In this document: positions 1-8,153 of the stretch, one piece after another | How positions within the stretch are numbered: the stretch's first letter is position 1 | How the letters are laid out: every line of letters begins with the position of its first letter | NCBI RefSeq assembly: GCF_014646095.1 | Contig: NZ_BMMU01000028.1 | Span: 35,634-99,633, forward strand | Direction: 5' to 3' | Origin: Streptomyces lacrimifluminis | GTDB taxonomy: Bacteria > Actinomycetota > Actinomycetes > Streptomycetales > Streptomycetaceae | DNA: 64,000 bases | Program-made: the position numbers and the translations under genes | Notes under the pieces: generated by a model | Told to the model about the DNA's origin: nothing | The model's database searches: none | Seen by the model: only the letters and a program-made list of their open reading frames with translations

Positions 1-1
1 C

Positions 2-196
2 TACTTCAGTGGCCGGAACACCGGGCCGATCCCGCTGCCCTCCGGCGACCATCTGCCGGCGACGCAGAAGGAGGTGCGTGTCCGGGGCGTCGACGTCGCG
101 ACGGTCCGGGACGGTCACATCGTCGACTACCGGCTCTACTTCGACCAGATGGAGTTCCTGGGTCAGCTCGGGCTGCTGCCCGACGAGCTCGCCTGA
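2..196 (+). CDS. SnoaL-like / ester cyclase family protein, C-terminal part
   Basis: The reading frame is open from the window edge and ends with TGA at 194-196, giving the last 64 residues. The segment GVDVATVRDGHIVDYRLYFD followed by QMEFLGQLGLL is typical of the last beta strands of SnoaL-like (NTF2-fold) polyketide cyclase or ester cyclase proteins, where 'DG.IVDYR.Y.D' precedes the C-terminal helix. The start lies outside the window, so length and substrate cannot be judged. The assignment rests on this C-terminal pattern only. Confidence 0.6.
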   Translation, partial: YFSGRNTGPIPLPSGDHLPATQKEVRVRGVDVATVRDGHIVDYRLYFDQMEFLGQLGLLPDELA

Positions 197-202
197 CTCG
201 CT

Positions 203-229
203 TGACCCGTCTGACCCGTCTGACCCGTC
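203..229. repeat. 3 x 9-bp tandem repeat after the SnoaL-like gene
   Basis: TGACCCGTC is repeated three times head to tail just after the stop codon. It lies between the convergent ends of the SnoaL-like gene and the UPF0060 gene. No hairpin is obvious, so it is probably a short slippage repeat. Confidence 0.6.
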
Positions 230-245
230 TGCGTTCGTACGTCCG

Positions 246-584
246 TCAGTCGCCTCGTGGGGCGTACATGATCACGGCCATGCCGGCGAGGCAGATCAGC
301 GCGCCCGTCACGTCCCAGCGGTCCGGGCGGTAGCCGTCCGCGGCCATGCCCCAGGCCAGTGAACCGGCGACGAAGACTCCGCCGTACGCGGCCAGGATGC
401 GGCCGAACTGCGCGTCGGGCTGGAGGGTGGCGACGAACCCGTACGCGCCCAGGGCCAGGACGCCCGCGCCGATCCACGCCCAGCCCCGGTGCTCCCGTAC
501 GCCCTGCCAGATCAGCCAGGCGCCACCGATCTCGAAGAGGGCGGCGACCAGGAACAGGACTACGGAGCGCACGACCGACGACAT
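246..584 (-). CDS. UPF0060 (YnfA-like) small membrane protein
   Basis: The 112-residue protein has four predicted membrane segments and the family signatures LFEIGGAWLIWQG near residue 18 and YGGVFVAGSLAWG near residue 67. These match the UPF0060/YnfA family, a DMT-superfamily relative that works in the inner membrane. The length is typical of the family. The ATG at 582-584 starts directly in the first membrane segment. YnfA of Enterobacteria has been linked to multidrug efflux; whether this copy transports anything is not shown by the sequence. It stands alone, convergent with the preceding gene. Confidence 0.85.
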   Translation of the reverse strand: MSSVVRSVVLFLVAALFEIGGAWLIWQGVREHRGWAWIGAGVLALGAYGFVATLQPDAQFGRILAAYGGVFVAGSLAWGMAADGYRPDRWDVTGALICLAGMAVIMYAPRGD

Positions 585-788
585 GCGGGCAGCTTCGCAT
601 GCCCGCCCGCTGTCCCCTGCTCTCGAGGTCCTCTGTTGTCACCGTCCCCTGTACTCCCGTCTCCTGCGCTCGCCGTCTCCCGTGCTCCCGTCTTCACCGT
701 CACCTGTTGGAGGGCGCCTGCGGGGCGCGTCAGGTGGGATACATCGCTTCGACGGCGGTGACGGTCTTCCGGGCGAGGAGTGGGTGGC

Positions 789-1268
789 GTGAGCACGAGG
801 GTTTGGGTGCGTGGGCTGGTGGCGGGTGCGGTGGCGATCGGGCTGGTCGGGGTCGGGGGGTTCGCCGGTGCCGACAGCGAGGGGCCCGAGGCCGATCTCG
901 CGTATCACGGGGCGGTCTCCCTGGACCGTGGGCAGATCGACCTGCGGGTGACCCCGCGCAACCACGGGCCGTCCGCCGTCGCCGACGCGACCGTGCGGCT
1001 GACCTGGTCGGCTCCGCTGGCCGCCCGGCAGCAGTTGCCGGACGGATGTGCGCGGCTCGGGGCGCGGGTGGTCGTGTGCCGTACGGGGGCGCTGACCGCC
1101 GATGGTGTGGGCGAGCAGATCGGGCTGCGGATGCGGCTCCAGGGCATGCCCGCCGAGGTGACGCTGGAGATCGGCACGGTCTGGAGCGGCGGTGTCGTGG
1201 ACCGTAACCGGGGCAACGACGAGCAGCGCGTGCTCGTGCTCGACACCGGGGACGCGTACTACTTCTGA
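789..1268 (+). CDS. Secreted protein of unknown function
   Basis: The frame encodes about 159 residues beginning MSTRVWVRGLVAGAVAIGL, a basic N-terminus followed by a hydrophobic stretch ending near GGFAGADS, which reads as a Sec signal peptide. GTG at 789 is preferred over GTG at 780 because GGCGAGGAG at 772-780 gives a good ribosome-binding spacing. The mature part has beta-rich phrases such as LRVTPRNHGPSAVADATVRL, reminiscent of a DUF11/CARDB-like extracellular beta sandwich. Two cysteines (in DGCARL and VVCRTG) could form a disulfide. A strong hairpin follows at 1288-1325. No function is recognised. Confidence 0.7.
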   Translation: MSTRVWVRGLVAGAVAIGLVGVGGFAGADSEGPEADLAYHGAVSLDRGQIDLRVTPRNHGPSAVADATVRLTWSAPLAARQQLPDGCARLGARVVVCRTGALTADGVGEQIGLRMRLQGMPAEVTLEIGTVWSGGVVDRNRGNDEQRVLVLDTGDAYYF

Positions 1269-1287
1269 CGCTCCCGTCTCCGCCTCG

Positions 1288-1325
1288 CGTGGGGTCACCG
1301 CCACCTCCAGGACGGTGACCCCACG
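1288..1325 (+). terminator. Rho-independent type hairpin after the secreted protein gene
   Basis: CGTGGGGTCACCG at 1288-1300 pairs perfectly with CGGTGACCCCACG at 1313-1325 around a 12-nt loop. It lies 20 bp after the stop at 1268 and has no U-tract, as is usual for Streptomyces terminators. Confidence 0.75.
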
Positions 1326-1400
1326 CCCGCGCGGTACGGCGTCCAGGGGGAAGGCCGGCGGAATACCTCTGGCAGGGGCGCGGTTGTCGCACGCGGACGC

Positions 1401-1420
1401 TATAGTTGAAGAGTTAACAA
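1401..1420 (+). promoter_or_regulatory. Promoter/operator candidate of the flavin monooxygenase operon
   Basis: TATAGT at 1401-1406 resembles a -10 element. It is followed by the AT-rich direct repeat AGTTGA/AGTTAA within 1404-1416, which stands out in 70% GC surroundings. The start codon is at 1439, with GGAGGG at 1424-1429 as ribosome-binding site. The bound regulator is unknown. Confidence 0.4.
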
Positions 1421-1438
1421 CCTGGAGGGTGAGCGACC

Positions 1439-2539
1439 ATGCAGTTCGGGATCTTCAGCGTCGGCGACGTCACACCGGACCCGACCACGGGACGTACGCC
1501 GACCGAACGCGAGCGCATCAAGGCCATGGTCGCCATCGCGCTCAAGGCCGAGGAGGTCGGGCTCGATGTGTTCGCCACGGGTGAGCACCACAACCCGCCC
1601 TTCGTGCCCTCGTCCCCGACCACGATGCTCGGCTACATAGCCGCGCGGACCGAGAAGCTGGTCCTCTCCACCTCCACCACGCTCATCACCACCAACGACC
1701 CGGTGAAGATCGCGGAGGACTTCGCGATGCTCCAGCACCTGGCCGACGGGCGCGTGGACCTGATGATGGGGCGCGGGAACACCGGCCCGGTGTACCCGTG
1801 GTTCGGGCAGGACATCCGCGAGGGCATCAACCTCGCCGTCGAGAACTACGCCCTGCTGCGCCGGCTGTGGCGCGAGGACGTCGTGACCTGGGAGGGGAAG
1901 TTCCGGACGCCGTTGCAGGGGTTCACCTCGACCCCCCGGCCCCTGGACGACGTACCGCCGTTCGTCTGGCACGGCTCCATCCGCTCGCCCGAGATCGCCG
2001 AACAGGCGGCCTACTACGGCGACGGCTTCTTCCACAACAACATCTTCTGGCCGGCCGACCACACCAGGCGGATGGTCGAGCTGTACCGGTCCCGGTACGC
2101 CCACTACGGGCACGGGACGGCCGAGCAGGCCATCGTGGGGCTCGGCGGCCATGTGTTCATGCGGAAGAACTCGCAGGACGCGGTACGCGAGTTCCGGCCG
2201 TACTTCAACGACGCGCCGGTGTACGGGCACGGGCCCTCCCTGGAGGACTTCACCGACCAGACGCCGCTGACCGTCGGGTCGCCGCAGCAGGTCGTCGAGA
2301 AGACGCTGGCCTTCCGGGAGTACGCCGGCGACTACCAGCGCCAGCTGTTCCTGATCGACCACGCGGGGCTGCCGCTGAAGACGGTGCTGGAGCAGCTCGA
2401 CATGCTCGGCGAGGACGTCGTGCCGGTGCTGCGGGCGGAGTTCGCCAAGGGCCGGGCCGCGGAGGTGCCGGACGCGCCGACGCACGCTTCTCTGCTGGCC
2501 GCGGCTCAGGGCGTTTCGAAGGAGGAGACGGCCGTATGA
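1439..2539 (+). CDS. LLM-class flavin-dependent monooxygenase (luciferase-like)
   Basis: This 366-residue protein belongs to the bacterial luciferase-like TIM-barrel superfamily, which uses reduced FMN and oxygen. It begins MQFGIFSVGDV. Diagnostic stretches are LDVFATGEHHNPPF near residue 42, the strand VLSTSTTLITTNDPVKIAEDF, and HGSIRSPEIAEQAAYYGDGFF. It resembles the actinobacterial CE1758-type subgroup that is paired with a dedicated FMN reductase. The ATG at 1439 has a good ribosome-binding site, GGAGGG. Its TGA overlaps the ATG of the next gene by four bases, so the two are translationally coupled and probably form a two-component monooxygenase. The substrate is unknown. Confidence 0.88.
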   Translation: MQFGIFSVGDVTPDPTTGRTPTERERIKAMVAIALKAEEVGLDVFATGEHHNPPFVPSSPTTMLGYIAARTEKLVLSTSTTLITTNDPVKIAEDFAMLQHLADGRVDLMMGRGNTGPVYPWFGQDIREGINLAVENYALLRRLWREDVVTWEGKFRTPLQGFTSTPRPLDDVPPFVWHGSIRSPEIAEQAAYYGDGFFHNNIFWPADHTRRMVELYRSRYAHYGHGTAEQAIVGLGGHVFMRKNSQDAVREFRPYFNDAPVYGHGPSLEDFTDQTPLTVGSPQQVVEKTLAFREYAGDYQRQLFLIDHAGLPLKTVLEQLDMLGEDVVPVLRAEFAKGRAAEVPDAPTHASLLAAAQGVSKEETAV

Positions 2540-3135
2540 AGCTCGTCGTCGTCTCGGCGGGGCTGAGCGTTCCGTCGTCCACCCGGCTGCTGGCCGACCG
2601 GCTGGCCGCCGAGGTGGACCGGAAGGCGGCCGTCGACATCCAGATCGTGGAGCTGCGCGAACTGGCCGTGGAGATCGCGCACCACCTCACCAACGGGTTC
2701 CCGGGGCGGAAGCTCGCGGACGCGCTGGACGCGGTGACGGGGGCGGACGGGCTGATCGTCGTCACGCCGGTCTTCTCCGCCTCGTACAGCGGGCTGTTCA
2801 AGTCGTTCTTCGATGTGCTGGAGAAGGACGCGCTGGCGGGGAAGCCGGTGCTCGTCGCCGCGACCGGTGGCTCGGCCCGGCATTCGCTGGTGCTGGAGCA
2901 CGCGATGCGGCCGTTGTTCGCGTATCTGCGGGCCGTGGTGGTGCCTACGGCCGTGTACGCGGCCTCCGAGGACTGGGGTGCGGAGGGGCTCGCGGCGCGG
3001 GTGGAGCGGGCGGCGGGGGAACTGGCGGTTCTGATGTCGGGGCTGTCGGCACAGCGGCCCCCGGTACCGAAGCCCTTGGCGGGCGGGTTCGAGGTGGTCC
3101 CGTTCGAGCAGCGGCTGAACGCGCTCCGGGGATGA
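2536..3135 (+). CDS. NADPH-dependent FMN reductase
   Basis: This 199-residue flavodoxin-fold reductase begins MKLVVVSAGLSVPSSTRLLA, the phosphate-binding loop of the NADPH-dependent FMN reductase family. The conserved VVTPVFSASYSGLFKSFFDVLE follows near residue 77. It should supply reduced FMN to the upstream monooxygenase, with which it shares a 4-bp ATGA overlap. The CE1758/CE1759-like pairing is common in actinobacteria. Length and motif order are complete. Confidence 0.88.
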   Translation: MKLVVVSAGLSVPSSTRLLADRLAAEVDRKAAVDIQIVELRELAVEIAHHLTNGFPGRKLADALDAVTGADGLIVVTPVFSASYSGLFKSFFDVLEKDALAGKPVLVAATGGSARHSLVLEHAMRPLFAYLRAVVVPTAVYAASEDWGAEGLAARVERAAGELAVLMSGLSAQRPPVPKPLAGGFEVVPFEQRLNALRG

Positions 3136-3177
3136 GGGTGAGAGGCGAGTAAGAGCCCCCCTTGGCACACTGGGCGG

Positions 3178-3924
3178 GTGCCACAAACCGTGCTGCTCGC
3201 CGAGGACGACCGTGCCATCCGCCATGCCCTGGAGCGGGCCCTGACCCTGGAGGGCTACCGGGTCACCGCGGTCGCCGACGGCGTCGAGGCGCTCGCCCAG
3301 GCGCATCGCACGCCGCCGGACATTCTCGTCCTGGACGTGATGATGCCCGGCATCGACGGGCTTCAGGTGTGCCGGGTGCTGCGCGCCGAGGGGGACCGTA
3401 CGCCGATCCTGATGCTCACCGCGCTCGTGGAGACCGCCGACCGGATCGCCGGCCTGGACGCGGGCGCCGACGACTACGTCGTCAAGCCGTTCGACGTCGA
3501 GGAGGTCTTCGCCCGGCTGCGTGCGCTGCTGCGGCGCACCGGCACCGCCGAGCGTCCTCCCAGGGGCGTCGCCCCCCTCGGCGTACCCGCGTCCCCCGTA
3601 CCGAGGGAACCCGCAGTTCCCGAGCGGCAGCTCGCCGCGGCCGGGCTGCGGATGGATCTCCAGGCGCGGCGCGTGTGGCGCGGGACGCGGGAGCTGGAGC
3701 TGACCCGGACCGAGTTCGAGCTGCTGGAACTGCTCGTGCGCAACGCCGGGATCGTGCTCGACCACTCCACGATCTACGACCGTATCTGGGGCTACGACTT
3801 CGGTCCGGGCTCGAAGAACCTCGCCGTGTACGTCGGCTATCTGCGCCGCAAGCTCGACGAGCCGGGCGCGTCGCAGCTGATCCACACGGTGCGAGGCGTG
3901 GGTTACGTCCTCAGGGAGGACTGA
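3178..3924 (+). CDS. OmpR/PhoB-family response regulator
   Basis: This 248-residue two-domain regulator has a receiver domain with the acidic pair ED at residues 9-10, the phospho-acceptor D53 in LVLDVMMPG and a conserved K in DDYVVKPFD near 103. A linker of about 30 residues follows. The C-terminal winged helix contains ELTRTEFELLELLVRNAGIV and the recognition-helix segment VYVGYLRRKLDEPG, and ends in HTVRGVGYVLRED. The start is GTG at 3178 with only a weak ribosome-binding site. The kinase gene starts at the base after its stop codon, so they form one operon. Signal and targets are unknown; the order resembles MprAB/CutRS-type systems. Confidence 0.93.
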   Translation: MPQTVLLAEDDRAIRHALERALTLEGYRVTAVADGVEALAQAHRTPPDILVLDVMMPGIDGLQVCRVLRAEGDRTPILMLTALVETADRIAGLDAGADDYVVKPFDVEEVFARLRALLRRTGTAERPPRGVAPLGVPASPVPREPAVPERQLAAAGLRMDLQARRVWRGTRELELTRTEFELLELLVRNAGIVLDHSTIYDRIWGYDFGPGSKNLAVYVGYLRRKLDEPGASQLIHTVRGVGYVLRED

Positions 3925-5337
3925 GTGACCTTGCGGAGGGCGGGACTCGCCTCGCTGCGGACCACCTTCGCCGTGTCGTTCGCCGCGGTCGCCGCCGGGG
4001 TGACCGTCCTGGTCGGGTTCCTGTCGTACGACGCCGCCGCGCGACTGGTCCGGGTGGACCAGCAGTCCGCCTTCGCCGAGGTCGTGCAGGACCTCCAGGA
4101 CGAGGTGCGGCACAACACGATGACGCCGCGGGACTTCTCGTCGTCCGAGCCGGGGCACGACATCGTCCGGCCCAGCCGTACCGATGTGCAGGTGCTCGGG
4201 CCGGGGGGAGAGGTGGTCGACAAGGGTAGTCCGGGGCTGCCCGTGACCGCCGAGGACCGTCGCGTCGCCGCCTCCCCGGTCGCCGGGCTGGCCGTGCAGC
4301 ACAAGGACGTCGCCGTCGGCCAGGACGTCTACCGCATCGCGACCGTCTCGCTGGGCGGGGAGCGGGGGGAGGGGCGGGGCGCGGTGCAGGTCGCGCAGGA
4401 GTTCAGCGACACGGAGGACCTGCTGCGGGAGCTGCAGCAGCGGACGATCCTGACGGAGGTCGCGGTCGTCGTCGCGGCAGGGTTGTTCGGGTGGTGGCTG
4501 GCCCGGCGGATCACGCACCGGCTGCGGATCCTCGCCTCCGCCGCCGAGGACGTCGCCCGCACCCGCCGCCTCGGCATCCAGGTGCCGGTGACCGGGTCCG
4601 ACGAGGTGGGCCGCCTGGGCCGGTCCTTCGACCGCATGCTGGGCCGGCTCGCCCAGTCGGAGGAGGACCAGCGCCGGCTGGTGCAGGACGCGGGGCACGA
4701 GCTGCGCACCCCGCTCACCTCCCTCCGTACGAACATCTCGCTGTTGCGCCGTATCGACGAACTGCCGCCCGCGACGCGGGAGGACCTGGTCGACGACCTT
4801 GCCCTTGAGGCGCGTGAACTCACCGATCTGGTCAACGAGTTGGTGGACCTGGCGGCCGGTCAGTCGGACACCGAGCCGAAGCAGCGGATCGACCTCGCCG
4901 ACATCGCGGACGAGGTCGCGGTGGTGGCCCGGCGGCGTACCGGGCGGGAGGTCGTCGTCCGGGTGAGCGGGGAGACGGCCGCGGACGCCCGGCCCGCCGC
5001 GCTCCAGCGCGCGATCTCCAACCTCGTCGAGAACGCCGCCAAGTTCGACCGGGGCGGCACGACGCCCATCGAGATCGCGGTCACCGGGCCGGAACGGGCA
5101 CGGCCCGGCGCGATCCGGGTCGAGGTGCTCGACCGGGGGCCCGGAGTCACCGAGGGCGACCTGCTGCGCCTGTTCGACCGGTTCTACCGTGCCGCCGACG
5201 CCCGTAGCCTCCCGGGTTCGGGCCTCGGGCTGTCGATCGTCCGCGAGGTGGCGATCGCGCACGGCGGGGCACCCTTCGCGAACCGGCGGGACGGGGGCGG
5301 GGCGGTCATCGGGTTCACGGTGGGCGGGCAGGGGTGA
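3925..5337 (+). CDS. Sensor histidine kinase partnered with the preceding regulator
   Basis: This 470-residue membrane kinase has a first membrane segment at about residues 11-30, an extracellular sensor region of about 140 residues without cysteines, and a second membrane segment ending WWLARRITHRLR. A HAMP domain follows (residues 190-245). The HisKA motif DAGHELRTPLTSLRTN places the phospho-histidine at H258. The ATPase boxes are AISNLVENAAKFDRG (N), LDRGPGV (G1) and GSGLGLSIVREVA (G2). It starts with GTG directly after the regulator's TGA. The input signal is not evident. A strong hairpin terminator follows. Confidence 0.93.
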   Translation: MTLRRAGLASLRTTFAVSFAAVAAGVTVLVGFLSYDAAARLVRVDQQSAFAEVVQDLQDEVRHNTMTPRDFSSSEPGHDIVRPSRTDVQVLGPGGEVVDKGSPGLPVTAEDRRVAASPVAGLAVQHKDVAVGQDVYRIATVSLGGERGEGRGAVQVAQEFSDTEDLLRELQQRTILTEVAVVVAAGLFGWWLARRITHRLRILASAAEDVARTRRLGIQVPVTGSDEVGRLGRSFDRMLGRLAQSEEDQRRLVQDAGHELRTPLTSLRTNISLLRRIDELPPATREDLVDDLALEARELTDLVNELVDLAAGQSDTEPKQRIDLADIADEVAVVARRRTGREVVVRVSGETAADARPAALQRAISNLVENAAKFDRGGTTPIEIAVTGPERARPGAIRVEVLDRGPGVTEGDLLRLFDRFYRAADARSLPGSGLGLSIVREVAIAHGGAPFANRRDGGGAVIGFTVGGQG

Positions 5338-5362
5338 GCGGGCATGCGCGCGGCACGGGCAG

Positions 5363-5403
5363 GGGTGAGCCGGCCGGCCCGGTAGCGGTCGGCCGGCTCA
5401 CCC
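5363..5403. terminator. Bidirectional terminator between the kinase and DUF305 genes
   Basis: GGGTGAGCCGGCCG at 5363-5376 pairs perfectly over 14 bp with its complement at 5390-5403, with a 13-nt loop. It lies between two convergent genes (stops at 5337 and 5422) and can serve both. Confidence 0.85.
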
Positions 5404-5421
5404 GCGGTGTCGGTCCCGGGG

Positions 5422-6015
5422 TCAGTTCTTGCCGAGGAGCTTGTTCATCTCGGTGATCTCGGCGTTCTGGGTGCGGATGACGTCGTCGGCCATAGCGGTG
5501 GCGGGGCCGTACTCGCCCTTGGCCTTCTCGGTGGTGGCCATGGTCACGGCGCCCTTGTGGTGCTCGATCATCATGGCGAGGAACGCCTTGTCGAAGTCGT
5601 CGGCGGCGGAACCGTGGTTCATCTCCGGCATCGCCTCCATGGATTCCATCGACTCCATGCCGGGCATCGACTCGGTCGACGTCGGGACGTCCTCGCCCCA
5701 GGCCTTCAGCCACCCCGACATGGTCTCGATCTCCGGGGCCTGAGCCTTCTCGATGCGCGCGGCGAGGGACTTGACCTCGGCCGACGAGGCCTTGTCGGCC
5801 GCCGCCTCCGCCATCTCCAGGGCGCCCTTGTGGTGGGGGATCATGCCCTGCGCGAAGCTGACGTCCTGGGCGTTGTGGCCCTCGGCCTTGGCGCCACTGC
5901 TGGTGTTGTCGGTGCCGGCGTCGCTGTTGCCGTCGTCGCTGCCGCAGGCGGTGAGCGTGACGGCGAGCACGGCTGCGGCGGCCAGGGCGACGAGAGTCTT
6001 GCGGGTTGTGCGCAT
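5422..6015 (-). CDS. DUF305 family lipoprotein, Met/His-rich
   Basis: The protein has 197 residues when started at the ATG at 6013-6015, which is preceded by AGGAGTT at ideal spacing; a longer frame to 6060 lacks a comparable site. The N-terminus MRTTRKTLVA leads to a lipobox LTAC with C24, so it should be a membrane-anchored exported lipoprotein. DUF305 shows as two half-repeats, FAQGMIPHHKGALEMA and LAMMIEHHKGAVTMA, each with a paired histidine. Between them lies a methionine-rich stretch (MPGMESMESMEAMPEMNHG). DUF305 proteins are four-helix bundles often found with copper functions, so periplasmic copper binding is an inference from Met/His content. It is probably co-transcribed with the DUF6153 gene upstream. 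Confidence 0.88.
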   Translation of the reverse strand: MRTTRKTLVALAAAAVLAVTLTACGSDDGNSDAGTDNTSSGAKAEGHNAQDVSFAQGMIPHHKGALEMAEAAADKASSAEVKSLAARIEKAQAPEIETMSGWLKAWGEDVPTSTESMPGMESMESMEAMPEMNHGSAADDFDKAFLAMMIEHHKGAVTMATTEKAKGEYGPATAMADDVIRTQNAEITEMNKLLGKN

Positions 6016-6081
6016 GCTGGAACTCCTGATGTCCGAAAGGGAATTGAGGTTGGCGGACACGCCGGTGGCGTGCGGCGGCCT

Positions 6082-6522
6082 CTAGATCCGCAGGAGTTGG
6101 AGTTCGGCCAGGGACGGTGGCGCGCGGGCGCCCTCGGGGGACCGGGGCGGCGAGCGGTCGGCACGGGCGGCCAGGACCGAGGCCCCGGCCGGGTCGGGCG
6201 CGAGAACCGGGAACGTATGCCCGGCCGGGACGGCGCCGGACGCGCAGGTCGAGTCGGCGTGCTTGGTGTGACCGCCGTGCGAGCCGGAGCCGTGGCAGAC
6301 GGATTCGTCGGCAGACCCTGCCCGCATGCTCATCGCCTGCGAGGCCTGCGCCCGGTGCCCGTGATGGGCGCTGTCCGTCATTCCGCCGGACATGGCACCC
6401 GGCGTGAGGCCGTGCATCGCGAGGACACCGGCCAGCAGCCCGAGCACGACGAACGCACGCGTCCACCAGGACGGTGGGTGCGTGCGCTGCTGTCGCTGGG
6501 CGCGGGCTGTCACGCGGGTCAT
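6082..6522 (-). CDS. DUF6153 family membrane-anchored His-rich protein
   Basis: This 146-residue protein starts at the ATG at 6520-6522. A single membrane segment, TRAFVVLGLLAGVLAMHGL, lies near residues 22-40. The exposed part is rich in His, Met and Cys (HHGHRAQ, CHGSGSHGGHTKH, STCASG). It ends APPSLAELQLLRI, a typical DUF6153 C-terminus. The gene lies 66 bp upstream of the DUF305 gene in the same direction, a pairing common in Streptomyces. Metal binding, plausibly copper, is inferred from composition. The start lies inside a much longer open frame whose 5' part is not coding. Confidence 0.75.
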   Translation of the reverse strand: MTRVTARAQRQQRTHPPSWWTRAFVVLGLLAGVLAMHGLTPGAMSGGMTDSAHHGHRAQASQAMSMRAGSADESVCHGSGSHGGHTKHADSTCASGAVPAGHTFPVLAPDPAGASVLAARADRSPPRSPEGARAPPSLAELQLLRI

Positions 6523-6535
6523 GCTAGCCCAGGTG

Positions 6536-6566
6536 ACGTATAGGGGTACGGGGTATCCGTATATGC
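6536..6566 (-). promoter_or_regulatory. Promoter/operator candidate upstream of DUF6153-DUF305
   Basis: On the minus strand the segment contains ATACCCCGTACCCCTATA, two ACCCC tracts flanked by TA-rich steps, 15-30 bp before the start codon. G/C-tract sites flanked by AT are typical of CsoR-type copper repressor operators, but the tracts here are direct rather than inverted. The assignment is tentative. Confidence 0.25.
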
Positions 6567-6583
6567 GCGCCGCGCGTCGTACG

Positions 6584-7975
6584 TCAGGAAGTACGGCCGA
6601 AGCAGCGCTCCAGCTCATCCAGGGCGTAGAACTTGCTGCCCTTGGACACCGGTCGGCAGCCTGCCTTGAAGGCGGTCTCCTTCTCGTTGTAGAGCATCCG
6701 TACGAGGGTGGTGTCGCCCTTGCGGAACACGTCCCACTGGATGTTCGAGGCCATCGGCGCAACCGCCGCGCCCCGCCACGGGTTGTCGCCGTACGTGTAC
6801 GGCCGCTGGGCGCTCACCCCTCGCGTACTGCCGGGCAGGCCCATCAGCGCTGCCAGCGGGATGATCTCCTCGGCGTGCGTGAAGCCCAGTTCGGCGCCGA
6901 GGGTGCCGGCGTCGGCCGTGCTGTCCTGCGCGGTCTCGGCCTTCTTGAAGAAGTCGTCGAGCAGGACGTTCGCCATCTTGTAGGTGATGTCGCTGTCGGC
7001 GAAGCCGGGACCCTTCTCGTAGAAGTCCTCGGCGTCGCTCAAATATCCGAACCAGGCGGCGTCGCGCTGCGAGATGTACCGGTCCATGTGCCAGCCCTTG
7101 CCGCCGGGGCTCTCGTCGCTCATGGCCGGGGCGATGCCGTACAGGTTGTAGACCGCCTCGGCCGCTGCCACCGCGCTGCCGACGGAGGAGAAGTCGCCGT
7201 CGACGATCCGCTGGACGAACGCCCGCTTGAAGATCTTCCGCAGTACGTCCGAGGCGGCGCGGTGGGTGGCCGGCTGGTCGGTGATCGACGTGAGGGTGGT
7301 GGCGAGGCGCTGGTCGTTCGCGATGTAGTCGCGGTAGGCGGCGCCGCCGGCGGCCTTGTGGAAGTAGAGCAGGTCCTTGTCGGTGCGGGCCGCGCCGATG
7401 AGCGGCCCCAGCGCCGGATCGGTGGCCGCGAGGGTGTCCGCGAAGAGCTGGCCGCTGTCGACGGCGCGGCCCTGTCCGGAGCTGACGACGTCGATCCTCT
7501 CGCCGTTCCTCGCGATGCCGGCGAAGAGGCCCGGCAGGCGCTTCTCCATCCGGACGGCGGTGCCCGCGATCTCGCTCTTTCCGCGTCCGCTGAGGTTGCC
7601 GTAGCCGACCTCGGCCATGGCGGCGAGCAGGGCCCGCACCTTCGGCCCGAACTCCTTGCCGCGCGCCGTGAGCTGCCCCTCGCTCGCCGCCTGGTCCCAC
7701 AGCTTGAGGATCAGGTCGCCGTCCGAGCTGTCGGTCGCAGCCCGGGAGCCGTGCCGGGAGACGTTCTCCGTGAACACCGGGACGAAGCCCCTCGGGGGCT
7801 GCTGGTAGCTCCGCAGGCTCTGCTGGGGGGCGTACGAGGCCTTGGTGCCGTAGCTGTCGGCGGAGACGGACCCGGAGACGGACCCGGGGGCGGAACGGTC
7901 CGCCGAGTGGGCGGGGAGGGCGGTGGCCAGCAGGGCGCACAGGGGTGCGGCGAGGGCGAGGGCGGTGCGGTTCAT
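6584..7975 (-). CDS. Secreted histidine-type phosphatase (phytase/acid phosphatase-like)
   Basis: This 463-residue protein has a signal peptide (MNRTALALAAPLCALLATAL, cleavage near AHSAD). The branch-2 histidine phosphatase signature VSRHGSRAATDS near residue 70 contains the catalytic RHG. The proton-donor motif is HAEEIIPLA near residue 366, with HAE in place of the HD of phytases, as in multiple inositol polyphosphate phosphatase-like enzymes. It should hydrolyse phosphate monoesters outside the cell. Length and motif order fit. The gene is divergent from the NagZ-like GH3 gene. Substrate preference cannot be read from the sequence. Confidence 0.85.
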   Translation of the reverse strand: MNRTALALAAPLCALLATALPAHSADRSAPGSVSGSVSADSYGTKASYAPQQSLRSYQQPPRGFVPVFTENVSRHGSRAATDSSDGDLILKLWDQAASEGQLTARGKEFGPKVRALLAAMAEVGYGNLSGRGKSEIAGTAVRMEKRLPGLFAGIARNGERIDVVSSGQGRAVDSGQLFADTLAATDPALGPLIGAARTDKDLLYFHKAAGGAAYRDYIANDQRLATTLTSITDQPATHRAASDVLRKIFKRAFVQRIVDGDFSSVGSAVAAAEAVYNLYGIAPAMSDESPGGKGWHMDRYISQRDAAWFGYLSDAEDFYEKGPGFADSDITYKMANVLLDDFFKKAETAQDSTADAGTLGAELGFTHAEEIIPLAALMGLPGSTRGVSAQRPYTYGDNPWRGAAVAPMASNIQWDVFRKGDTTLVRMLYNEKETAFKAGCRPVSKGSKFYALDELERCFGRTS

Positions 7976-8072
7976 GGGCGCATCGTGGGGGGCGTGGGTG
8001 AATGCGCGGCGTCCGTGTCATGGCGCGCGAGGGGCGTATTCGGCATGTGCGGGGCAAATGAGGCGAGGATTC

Positions 8073-8089
8073 TGGTTGTTTGATTCACC
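8073..8089 (+). promoter_or_regulatory. Operator-like site O1, upstream of the NagZ-like GH3 gene
   Basis: TGGTTGTTTGATTCACC contains an 11-nt half, TGGTTGTTTGA, identical to one arm (reverse complement) of site O5 before the ABC operon, followed by TTCACC as in site O4. It lies 65 bp before the start codon. I infer binding by the RpiR-type regulator encoded at 28092-29003. Confidence 0.5.
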
Positions 8090-8153
8090 TTGTGCAGAAG
8101 TTTTGGTGACTTCTATCATCCAGGGACCTTCCCGCGAACCCAGAGGCCGTCCG

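Noticed and set aside
1400..2485. Long minus-strand open frame opposite the flavin monooxygenase
   Set aside because: It is Arg/Val/His-rich, lacks a ribosome-binding site and mirrors the third-position GC of the real gene; it is a shadow frame.
2506..5262. 918-codon minus-strand open frame opposite the reductase and two-component genes
   Set aside because: The complementary strand carries three clear genes with family motifs. The long frame is a GC-bias artefact.
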